From Anditalea andensis (GTDB lineage Bacteria > Bacteroidota > Bacteroidia > Cytophagales > Cyclobacteriaceae): a DNA stretch of 64,000 nt. This document shows, one piece after another, positions 17,700 to 24,947 of the stretch; position 1 is the first letter of the stretch; each line of letters opens with the position of its first letter. The notes beneath the pieces are model-generated. The model was not told the origin of the DNA and ran no database searches. It saw only the letters and a program-made list of their open reading frames with translations. Position numbers and translations under genes: made by a program. The DNA is taken from positions 45,136 to 109,135 of the forward strand of contig NZ_JMIH01000010.1 in assembly GCF_000714815.1 (NCBI RefSeq), read 5' to 3'.

Positions 17700-19238
17700 A
17701 TGAGTCCTATAGACCCACCTCAGATTTACAGTGTAGTTCCCATCATTTTGCCACCTGATCAGTTGTTTGGGCCACTTTTCCATGATGTCCAGATGAACCA
17801 TGTGTTTCCGGATTCCATTACTTTTGCAGACTGTTTCCCCAAGCGATCTCCCGAGGAGATTTTAAGCCTCTATGAAATCGAGAAACATAAAAAGGATTTT
17901 GATCTTAAAGATTTTGTTTCGGAATATTTTGAAATCCCCTCTCCGATCAAAACCGAATACGAAAGCAACCAGCAATTGCCTGTAACCGAGCACATCAGTA
18001 AATTATGGCCTTTATTGACCCGTACTTCTCAGACAAATTGTTCCATGCTGCCAGTTCCGAAATCTTATGTAGTGCCCGGGGGAAGGTTTAGAGGTCTATA
18101 TTATTGGGACAGTTATTTTACAATGTTGGGCCTCCAATCCGCCGGTGAGCATGAACTGATAAGGGACATGGTGGATAATTTTGCCCATTTAATTGATACC
18201 TATGGACATATTCCCAATGCTAACCGCAGTTATTATTTGACACGTTCACAGCCGCCGTTTTTTGCCCTGATGATACGGCTGTTAGCCGATATTGATGGGA
18301 CAGATGTATATGCCAAGTATCTCCCTCATATGCAAAAAGAATATAACTACTGGATGGATGGGTATTTTCGGCTTTCTGATAAGGAAACCAGTTTTCGTAG
18401 GGTCTTACTCATGCCTGATGGAAGTATCCTAAACCGGTATTGGGATGACCTCCCTGCTCCCCGTCCTGAGTCCTATGTCGAAGATGTGGAAATGGCCCAT
18501 AAATCAGCTGCTTTTGGTGTCGAGCCAGGTAAACTTTACAGACACATCAGGGCTGCATGTGAATCTGGCTGGGACTTTACCTGCCGTTGGTTTAGAGAAC
18601 CATCTAAAATGGAAACCATTCACACTACTGATATTATCCCCGTAGACCTTAATTGCCTGCTATATGACCTAGAAATGACTTTGTCTGAAGCATATAAACA
18701 TAGCTCTTTCACTGAACCGTCTACCTATTTCCACCAAAAGGCAGAGAAGCGCAAAAAAGCGATGATGGATAATCTGTGGAATGAAGACCATAAATTTTTC
18801 ATGGATTATGATTCAGAATCAAATAAATCTACCAAAATTCTTTCACTGGCAGGGGTATATCCGCTTTTCTTTAAAATGGCTACCAAAGCACAAGCTGAAG
18901 AGGTTCATAAACACATTACCGAGGGTTTTTTACATAAAGGTGGAGTGGTATCTTCGCTTCCTGAAAGTGGTCAGCAGTGGGATTTTCCCAACGGATGGGC
19001 TCCTATGCAATACATAACATATGTAGCCTTACGTAATTATGGTTATGATGATACAGCCAAAGAGTTGAAAAACAGATGGATAACCCTAAATGATGATGTT
19101 TTTAAAGAAACTGGTAAGATGATGGAAAAATATAATGTGGTAAACCCAGATTCACCTGCCGGGGGGGGTGAATATCCCAACCAGGATGGATTTGGCTGGA
19201 CCAATGCCATTTATCTCTGGCTAAAAAATAATGAGTAA
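17700..19238 (+). CDS. GH37 trehalase, apparently cytoplasmic
   Basis: A 512-residue alpha,alpha-trehalase splitting trehalose to two glucoses. Signature 1 reads PGGRFRG-LYYWDSY (about 126-138); the Glu usually found after the Arg is Gly132 here. Signature 2 is QQWDFPNGWAP. The catalytic acid is Asp292 in ESGWDF and the base Glu491 in GGGEYPNQDGFGW. No signal peptide is present and the start is fixed by ATG17700, so it resembles cytosolic TreF-type rather than periplasmic enzymes. It is monocistronic, after a 284-base gap. Likely role: use of trehalose as carbon source or osmolyte turnover. Confidence 0.93.
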   Translation: MSPIDPPQIYSVVPIILPPDQLFGPLFHDVQMNHVFPDSITFADCFPKRSPEEILSLYEIEKHKKDFDLKDFVSEYFEIPSPIKTEYESNQQLPVTEHISKLWPLLTRTSQTNCSMLPVPKSYVVPGGRFRGLYYWDSYFTMLGLQSAGEHELIRDMVDNFAHLIDTYGHIPNANRSYYLTRSQPPFFALMIRLLADIDGTDVYAKYLPHMQKEYNYWMDGYFRLSDKETSFRRVLLMPDGSILNRYWDDLPAPRPESYVEDVEMAHKSAAFGVEPGKLYRHIRAACESGWDFTCRWFREPSKMETIHTTDIIPVDLNCLLYDLEMTLSEAYKHSSFTEPSTYFHQKAEKRKKAMMDNLWNEDHKFFMDYDSESNKSTKILSLAGVYPLFFKMATKAQAEEVHKHITEGFLHKGGVVSSLPESGQQWDFPNGWAPMQYITYVALRNYGYDDTAKELKNRWITLNDDVFKETGKMMEKYNVVNPDSPAGGGEYPNQDGFGWTNAIYLWLKNNE

Positions 19239-19387
19239 TATATAGATGTAAGTCCTTTCAGAATAGAAGCATGCTCTGCATAAGCCCTATGATGAAATGT
19301 CAGTTATAATTGTACTATTCTCTATTTGGAGAAGTAGACATGCCATAGACATTCATTAATAAGCTTGTGCAGAGTATTATGTTTTTG

Positions 19388-19765
19388 CTAGTACTGGTGC
19401 TCCTTTTCAAGAGAACCTTTCATTATAATCTTTCGATGCTCTATTCCCCAATCGGCCAGGCTGTCTATTACGGGGAGCAATTTTTTTCCGTATTCAGTGA
19501 GTTCATATTGGACAGTAAAAGGCCTGGTATCCATCACTTTTCTTTCAATAAGCAGGTTGGTTTCCATTTCCTTAAGCTCTCTGCTCAGCATTTTGCCAGA
19601 TATATTGTCTATATTTTCCAACAGTTCGGAATATCTTCTTGCTCCATAACACAGGGATGCGATGATATGCATTTTCCATTTGCCCCCCATGATGTACATG
19701 GCATCGGAGATAGCCATTATTTTTACTTTACATTGGGGAATACTGACTTCGTTATTTTCCATCAT
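19388..19765 (-). CDS. HxlR-family transcriptional regulator
   Basis: A 125-residue winged-helix protein matching HxlR: a DAMYIMGGKWKMHIIASL helix, GARRYSELLENIDNISGKML, LSRELKEMETNLLIER and the wing VQYELTEYGKKLLPVI. The family responds to electrophiles and quinones, often through a Cys in the N-terminal arm; Cys12 is in that region. It is divergent from the nitroreductase gene across 102 bases carrying an inverted repeat, so it very probably controls that gene and itself. Confidence 0.88.
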   Translation of the reverse strand: MMENNEVSIPQCKVKIMAISDAMYIMGGKWKMHIIASLCYGARRYSELLENIDNISGKMLSRELKEMETNLLIERKVMDTRPFTVQYELTEYGKKLLPVIDSLADWGIEHRKIIMKGSLEKEHQY

Positions 19766-19781
19766 AGGTTACCATGTTACT

Positions 19782-19820
19782 TTTTTGTCACTGTTACTTT
19801 TTGAAACTTGGTGACAAAAA
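19782..19820. promoter_or_regulatory. Candidate HxlR operator between divergent genes
   Basis: TTTTTGTCAC (19782-19791) and GTGACAAAAA (19811-19820) are exact reverse complements, 19 bases apart, in the spacer between the HxlR and nitroreductase genes. A GTTACTTTTT sequence is also repeated directly here. Placement fits a dimeric winged-helix regulator binding at both promoters. Confidence 0.5.
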
Positions 19821-19867
19821 TACGTATAAAATGCTGAAATTTGTAACATCATAAAAAACTTATTCTA

Positions 19868-20497
19868 ATGGATCTAATTGAAGTAATGAACTGGCGATAT
19901 GCTGTAAAAAAATTCAGTAAAGTAAAAGTAACGGAAGAAAAAATAAATCGGATCATTGATGCAGTGGCACTATCAGCATCATCTACTGGTCTGCAACCTT
20001 ACAGGATCATCTTGATTAAAAACAAAGCGATCAGAGAAGAACTGGCCAAAGATTCTTTTAACAAACAGATTGCCGAATCTTCCCATCTAATGGTTTTTGC
20101 GGCATTTGATAGCATCACCAAAGAAAGAATACAAGACTTAATCAAGCTTATGGCTGAAACGAGGGGAGTGGCTGAAGCAGATTTAGCTGATTATAAGCAC
20201 TCACTTGAAGGGGGATTACTGTCACGTACAGATGAAGATAATTTTATTTGGTCGTCCAGACAGGCGTATATTGCTCTTGGTACGGCTTTGATAGCCGCGG
20301 CTAATTTGCAGGTAGACACCACACCAATGGAGGGTTTCAATAATGAGAAATTGGATGAGCTTTTAAATCTAAAAGAAGCGGGATTAAAAAGTGTAGTCCT
20401 TTTATCATTGGGATACCGGGATGCCGAAAACGATTTTCTTGTGAATCAAAAGAAAGTTAGGTTGCCTAAATCAGAACTGGTTAGGGAAATTGTTTGA
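19868..20497 (+). CDS. Nitroreductase-family NAD(P)H-dependent FMN oxidoreductase
   Basis: A 209-residue NfsB-like flavoenzyme. It has the N-terminal FMN-binding RYAVKKFSK, SASSTGLQPYRIILI (the SxxNxQPW-like loop, here with Gly for Asn), the central DNFIWSSRQAYIALGTALIAA helix and the C-terminal LLSLGYRD. Such enzymes reduce nitroaromatics, quinones or flavins with NAD(P)H. Divergent pairing with HxlR suggests induction by reactive electrophiles. A strong hairpin follows the stop. Confidence 0.9.
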   Translation: MDLIEVMNWRYAVKKFSKVKVTEEKINRIIDAVALSASSTGLQPYRIILIKNKAIREELAKDSFNKQIAESSHLMVFAAFDSITKERIQDLIKLMAETRGVAEADLADYKHSLEGGLLSRTDEDNFIWSSRQAYIALGTALIAAANLQVDTTPMEGFNNEKLDELLNLKEAGLKSVVLLSLGYRDAENDFLVNQKKVRLPKSELVREIV

Positions 20498-20506
20498 TCA
20501 ATGTTA

Positions 20507-20545
20507 ATTGTTAATCCAAAGTGTTTTAGGCTTTGGATTAACAAT
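20507..20545 (+). terminator. Transcription terminator after the nitroreductase
   Basis: ATTGTTAATCCAAAG (20507-20521) and CTTTGGATTAACAAT (20531-20545) form a perfect 15-base stem with a 9-base loop, ten bases after the stop codon. It is followed by a weak T-rich stretch only. Confidence 0.7.
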
Positions 20546-20755
20546 TTCTGCTAATTACATATAAATTGGAAATATTATTTGTCGGATTAGGACTAATTTG
20601 GTCCCTATTTTTTTTCATGCATATTTATAGGCTGTTATGATAGCCGGGAGACCATATACCCAGTTTTAAGCAAATGGGCATCATCGATATTTTATCGAAT
20701 AAGTTGGGACCGGCTATTCCTACTCTTGGCACACAGTAAATAATGCCCTTAAACT

Positions 20756-21589
20756 TTATGATAAACTGATGTAATTTACTACAGTTTTAACTACCTCTTT
20801 TGACTTTAAGTTGTGGCCCAAACCTTCAGTAGGGATCAAAACTGCTTTATTCCATGCCGCTGAAAGTTCCAATGCATTATGGAAGGGAGTATCCGGATCA
20901 TCTTTATCATGAATGATCAAGCCGGGGATATCCAGGTTTTTGGCCATAGCAGCTAAAGAAATGTCCTCTATTTTATGCCGGACCTGCATCTGAAATTCAT
21001 TGGTCACATTCTCTATGGTGTGTTTCTTCAGTTGCAATATGGAAGTATAAAAGGCAAAAAGTTCCGCTGCCCGGCTGGGCGATGCCATGGTTACCAGTTT
21101 TTCGATACCTTGAATTTGATAATAGGCAAGAGCATAATGCACCGATAAGCTTCCAATAGAATGGGCTACCACAGCATGAAATCCATGGTACTTCTCCACC
21201 AACAGGCTTATTAGGAAAGCATTCATGGGAACGTGAAACTGGTTGCCCTCACTTTGGCCATGGCCGGGAGCATCAAAGGCAATAAGGGTATATTCATCTT
21301 TGTCTATTGGCTCTATGTACTGTTTCCAGTGGTAACTGTGGCTTTGCCAGCCGTGGACAAAAAGTATTTTTTTAGGTCCATGTCCCCATTTGTATAGTTT
21401 AACATTGATGCTATTGAAATTGAAATCCTCGCTTTCCGAGGTGCTGAAGAATTCTAGGTGTTGCCTTCTAAACCCTGTCCGCATGGGCCTACAAAATAAT
21501 CTGAACCCTGCCTGACCTCCTATTTTGGGACTGATACTATTGAGGGTGTTAAGGTAGAGGCCAAGAGATTGATATATAAATTGTTTCAT
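20756..21589 (-). CDS. Alpha/beta-hydrolase
   Basis: A 277-residue hydrolase with the oxyanion motif FVHGWQSHSYHW (about 77-88), the DAPGHGQS strand-4 motif, nucleophile elbow AHSIGS (Ser144), a probable acid in HDKDDPDTP (Asp231) and His259 in GLGHN. The substrate is unknown; esterase or lipase-like activity is likely. It lies 49 bases downstream of the TetR gene on the same strand, with its own copy of the palindromic operator (21604-21619) in between, so it is almost certainly TetR-controlled. Confidence 0.85.
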   Translation of the reverse strand: MKQFIYQSLGLYLNTLNSISPKIGGQAGFRLFCRPMRTGFRRQHLEFFSTSESEDFNFNSINVKLYKWGHGPKKILFVHGWQSHSYHWKQYIEPIDKDEYTLIAFDAPGHGQSEGNQFHVPMNAFLISLLVEKYHGFHAVVAHSIGSLSVHYALAYYQIQGIEKLVTMASPSRAAELFAFYTSILQLKKHTIENVTNEFQMQVRHKIEDISLAAMAKNLDIPGLIIHDKDDPDTPFHNALELSAAWNKAVLIPTEGLGHNLKSKEVVKTVVNYISLS

Positions 21590-21603
21590 AATCTTTAAGA
21601 TGT

Positions 21604-21619
21604 GATACCGATCGGTATC
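21604..21619. promoter_or_regulatory. Palindromic TetR operator, copy 1
   Basis: GATACCGATCGGTATC is a perfect 16-base palindrome 15 bases upstream of the hydrolase start codon. Its half-site GATACCGA/T recurs in front of the tetR gene (22234-22253), which identifies the pair as the probable binding sites of this regulator. Confidence 0.7.
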
Positions 21620-21637
21620 ATATAGGCTAAAATTTTT

Positions 21638-22228
21638 TTAAATGCTGATATGTTTAATCTTCTCTTCCAAATCTTCAATCACCCATATCAAATCTTTAGG
21701 ATTATTGCGTATTTTGCATAGCAATACCCCTCCTTCTAAAGTAGCTAAAAACACGGATGCAAACTTTTCTATTGGCACATCTTCGCGGATCTGTTTATAG
21801 GTGATCCCCTTTTGGAGGATATGTTCTACCGAGGACTGGAGGGTATCCACTAAAATTCGTACATGCTTATTGAGCTGAGGTTTGGTATCATCCGTTTCTA
21901 CACCTGTATTCAGTATAGGGCATCCGCCTTCTATAATAGGCTTTAATAGATAGGTCTGGAAAAATTTGGATATTGCCAATAATTTTTCAGGTGCATTCTT
22001 TCCCCCCTTAATCTTCTCCCTAAATTTAACCTTCATTTGCTCTGCCATATATAGGAATGCGCTTTCTTCTAAGTCTTCCTTATCAGTAAAATGCCTATAG
22101 ATTGCTCCCTTTGTAAACCCTGTCGCTTTTGTAATATCGCTCAATGAGGTAGCCTTAAATCCTTGGGTATTAAATAGTACAGCAGATTTGCTGATTATCA
22201 TTTCTTTTGTCAATTCGGGATTACGCAT
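21638..22228 (-). CDS. TetR/AcrR-family transcriptional regulator
   Basis: The start is set at the ATG at 22228 (MRNPELTKEM); a TTG two codons earlier is possible but lies in the operator. The N-terminal helix-turn-helix is typical: IISKSAVLFNTQGFKATSL, then ITKATGFTKGAIYRHFTDKE. The C-terminal ligand domain resembles TetR regulators of the YcdC/TetR_C_16 kind and gives no ligand clue. A near-perfect 20-base palindrome abuts the start, so it is autoregulated. The alpha/beta-hydrolase gene downstream is its obvious target. Confidence 0.9.
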   Translation of the reverse strand: MRNPELTKEMIISKSAVLFNTQGFKATSLSDITKATGFTKGAIYRHFTDKEDLEESAFLYMAEQMKVKFREKIKGGKNAPEKLLAISKFFQTYLLKPIIEGGCPILNTGVETDDTKPQLNKHVRILVDTLQSSVEHILQKGITYKQIREDVPIEKFASVFLATLEGGVLLCKIRNNPKDLIWVIEDLEEKIKHISI

Positions 22229-22233
22229 ACACA

Positions 22234-22253
22234 AAGATACCGATTGGTATCTT
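22234..22253. promoter_or_regulatory. Palindromic TetR operator, copy 2
   Basis: AAGATACCGATTGGTATCTT is a palindrome apart from two central positions and lies 5 bases upstream of the tetR ATG. It shares GATACCGAT and GGTATC with the perfect palindrome before the hydrolase gene. Confidence 0.7.
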
Positions 22254-22462
22254 AATTACAAGGTTTTTCTCTTTTTTAGTTTAGCTAAATGCTTTGGAAG
22301 TATATATGGCATAAAAACATGACCTGCCGAGCATTAAAATATATGGCAATAAACCTATTGATCCTTTAGGCAGCTATAGTTCCTTCTTCTATGTAAAAAG
22401 GGGCGTATAGGGCAAATTGTTGCCGCTGAATGATAGGGCCGGAAGAACAATTAAGGGCATTC

Positions 22463-23467
22463 CTATTTAAATGCTTGTTCGGTCATGCCATTATTGACCA
22501 TACTACCAGCGATGTTCCCTGCTGACACAGCATTGGCAACAGCACGTAGGGGGCTGGCATTGTCACCGCAGGCAAATACACCTTCCACGGTGGTCCTCTG
22601 AAACATATCTACCTTGATAAGTCCCTGTTCATTCAATTCACATCCCAACTGCTCTGGGATGCCGCAGTGCTGCTCAAAGGATGGGCGGGAATAAATGGCC
22701 TTTAGCCCAAATGTGGACTGATCTGCAAAAATAATTTCCTCCATATAGCCATTTTGATGGTTTATGGAAGATATTTCCTTTTCTACTATCTCAATATGAT
22801 GTTTTCGGATTTTCTCAGTTTCCTCCTGAGTTAAGGTCGATTTCCCATTGGTAAATATGGTTAGGTCATTTGTCCAATTCCTTATGAGTTGGGCATAATG
22901 GAAAGCAACATTACCGTTGGCCAAAATCCCTGTTTTCTCGTGCTTTACTTCGTACCCATGGCAATATGGGCAATGGATTACAGAGATGCCCCAACATGCT
23001 GCAAACCCTGCTATATCAGGCATTATATCTTTTATGCCAGTGGCAAAAATTAATTTTTTGGCTGTGAAGATATTCTTGGTATCTGTAGTTATTTGAAACC
23101 CGGAAGCGGTTTTGGTACCTGCTGTAGCAAGACCATTGTAAAACCTTACCGTATCATATTTTCCAACCTGCTGTTTGGCTAGCGTGGAAATTTCTTTTGG
23201 GGTTTTTCCGTCCTGTGTTATGAAGTTATGCGAATGAGGAGTCTGTAGGTTACATGGTTTTCCACTGTCGATAATTAAAACATTCCTCAATGCCCTGCCC
23301 AATGACATTCCAGCGGAAAGTCCAGCATAACTTCCTCCTATAATAATAACATCAAAATGATCCCGATCTCTCATACGATTTTGTTTTGATAAAATGCTAA
23401 ATGATAAAGGCAAAGAAAATGCTGTCAAAGCCAGCCCTCCCTGTTTTATGATTTCTCTCCTAGTCAT
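22463..23467 (-). CDS. Thioredoxin-reductase-like FAD/NAD(P) oxidoreductase with Tat-type signal
   Basis: A 334-residue class II pyridine nucleotide-disulphide oxidoreductase. FAD site IIIGGSYAGLSAG (about 41-53), ATGIKD in mid-protein, redox-active HCPYCHGYE and the C-terminal FACGDNASPLRAVANAVSAG. The CxxC plus this layout match bacterial thioredoxin-reductase-like proteins of unknown partner. The start MTRREIIKQGGLALTAFSLPLS resembles a twin-arginine signal, suggesting export with bound FAD, which is unusual for this family. The NAD(P) site is not the clear GxGxxG of true thioredoxin reductases (TGILANGNVA), so the cofactor is uncertain. No thioredoxin gene adjoins. Confidence 0.85.
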   Translation of the reverse strand: MTRREIIKQGGLALTAFSLPLSFSILSKQNRMRDRDHFDVIIIGGSYAGLSAGMSLGRALRNVLIIDSGKPCNLQTPHSHNFITQDGKTPKEISTLAKQQVGKYDTVRFYNGLATAGTKTASGFQITTDTKNIFTAKKLIFATGIKDIMPDIAGFAACWGISVIHCPYCHGYEVKHEKTGILANGNVAFHYAQLIRNWTNDLTIFTNGKSTLTQEETEKIRKHHIEIVEKEISSINHQNGYMEEIIFADQSTFGLKAIYSRPSFEQHCGIPEQLGCELNEQGLIKVDMFQRTTVEGVFACGDNASPLRAVANAVSAGNIAGSMVNNGMTEQAFK

Positions 23468-23633
23468 ACTGCTCAGACTTTCCGTAAAGATACTACTTTT
23501 AATTTAAATGCAATTAAGTTGCATTTATAAATTTAATGTTGTTTAGCAATGCGTTAAGTCGTGAGTATATTTACATTGATTTTGCCATGGTTTACTGATG
23601 GCTTGAGGGGCAAAGATTTGATCACGAGTAAAA

Positions 23634-23688
23634 AGCCATTCAAAAAATCTTAATAGATACGATTATCTATCAGGATTTTTGAATGGCT
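23634..23688 (-). terminator. Rho-independent terminator of the phytase transcript
   Basis: A long stem-loop pairs AGCCATTC-A-tract-TC (from 23634) with its complement ending at 23688, plus an inner ATAGATA/TATCTAT pair. On the minus strand the stem is followed by TTTTTAC. It lies about 125 bases past the phytase stop codon, in a 345-base gap (23468-23812) with no other recognisable feature. Confidence 0.7.
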
Positions 23689-23812
23689 AACTGCCGATGG
23701 AGCGGTATCGGAAGCTCGACTTTTGAATGCTGGAAACTTTGTTTCCAAAGGTGTATTCATGGGTTGATATTACGATTTTCTTAACATCTAACCCATATTC
23801 AAAGATTAATAG

Positions 23813-24862
23813 TTATATGCCTTCTGCTAGATCGCCTGCTATATCTGTCCAGTCATAAAAATGGAAAGTTTTGTCTGTGGACATGACTACAAATAAACCG
23901 TTGGGAAACATGGGACCTAAATTGGCATTAATGACTTCTGAACCATCACTTTCCATGGCGGCTACTTTTATGGTTTTCAAAAGGACATGTTGATGGGGAT
24001 TTTCCGCCTGTCCTTCACGGGTGAAAATATGGAACTGGTTTGCCTGTTGGTCAGAGACTAAAATATAGCCTTTACCGTTTTCTTTTTTATAGATACTAAT
24101 GCCTTCATGGTCATCCGTGAAGCCTTTAGTAGCAAAAAGCGCCAATTCTTCATTTCCCTTCTCGGGATCTGCATAGTATTTCCTTACACCCACCTGCTCA
24201 TCAGAATAGTATACATACCCCAGTTCATCGTCCACAGCGATAGCTTCTATTTCTTTTTTTCCGCTGTATTTTCCAAAAGCTCGGACTTTTGTGGCAGAAA
24301 AGTGGCCGTTACTTTCCTTCTCCAGACGGTATTGCCAAAGATAACCTTCGGCAGGACCTGTTTTTCTGCCTACTATCATGAATAGTGCACCATCATTTGG
24401 TCTATTGTAAAGCGCAATGCCCATAGGAGCACGGTCTTCTTCACCTATAAATACATCGATACCGCCATTATCCGCCGGCAGCATGTCAGGAACGGTATAT
24501 ATTCTGACTTTATCCGTCAGTCTTTCGGTGACTACGGCTATAGATACCCGTTCATTATCCATACGGACCGTACGTAGATCTACATTATTGGGTCGTTTTA
24601 GACCTCGGATGGTTTTTTCTTCTATGATGTTGCCGCTCAGGTCATATACCATAAGGGCTCCATCTTCATCCTTATCTGTACCCAATACTAAACTTTCTCC
24701 GGGATTTTCCTCGTTGAACCAGATTGCAGGGTCATCAGTGTCGTATTTGGCTTTTTGGGTGACTACTTTAGGCGCTATGATCCTATCATCGCTTTCTTCT
24801 ACTTTGGTATTGCAATGGCTCATGATCAGTATGATCAATATGGCCGGATATAGTTGTTTCAT
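23813..24862 (-). CDS. Beta-propeller phytase (3-phytase), lipoprotein
   Basis: A 349-residue protein with lipobox IMSHC and a beta-propeller phytase (PF02333) pattern: YDTDDPAIWFNEENPGESL near the N-terminus, GTDKDEDGALMVYDLSG, RPNNVDLR, then EIEAIAVDDELGYVYYSDEQVGVRKY and DDHEGISIY. These include the Asp/Glu calcium-binding residues of the family. BPPs release phosphate from calcium-phytate. It lies 85 bases downstream of the STN-type TonB receptor on the same strand; a TonB-receptor/BPP pair is a known arrangement in environmental Gram-negatives and implies import of phytate or its products. It is probably surface- or periplasm-anchored. Confidence 0.9.
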   Translation of the reverse strand: MKQLYPAILIILIMSHCNTKVEESDDRIIAPKVVTQKAKYDTDDPAIWFNEENPGESLVLGTDKDEDGALMVYDLSGNIIEEKTIRGLKRPNNVDLRTVRMDNERVSIAVVTERLTDKVRIYTVPDMLPADNGGIDVFIGEEDRAPMGIALYNRPNDGALFMIVGRKTGPAEGYLWQYRLEKESNGHFSATKVRAFGKYSGKKEIEAIAVDDELGYVYYSDEQVGVRKYYADPEKGNEELALFATKGFTDDHEGISIYKKENGKGYILVSDQQANQFHIFTREGQAENPHQHVLLKTIKVAAMESDGSEVINANLGPMFPNGLFVVMSTDKTFHFYDWTDIAGDLAEGI

Positions 24863-24947
24863 ATGTTTATAAATATTTCTTAAGGGTCAATACTTGTTTA
24901 GAGCGCCGGATGGCTTATCCATATACAAAACGCCCAGCATAGGTAGA

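Noticed and set aside
24107..24872. Two long plus-strand frames opposite the phytase gene
   Set aside because: They are shadows of the phytase coding strand, which has a full set of beta-propeller phytase motifs and a lipobox.
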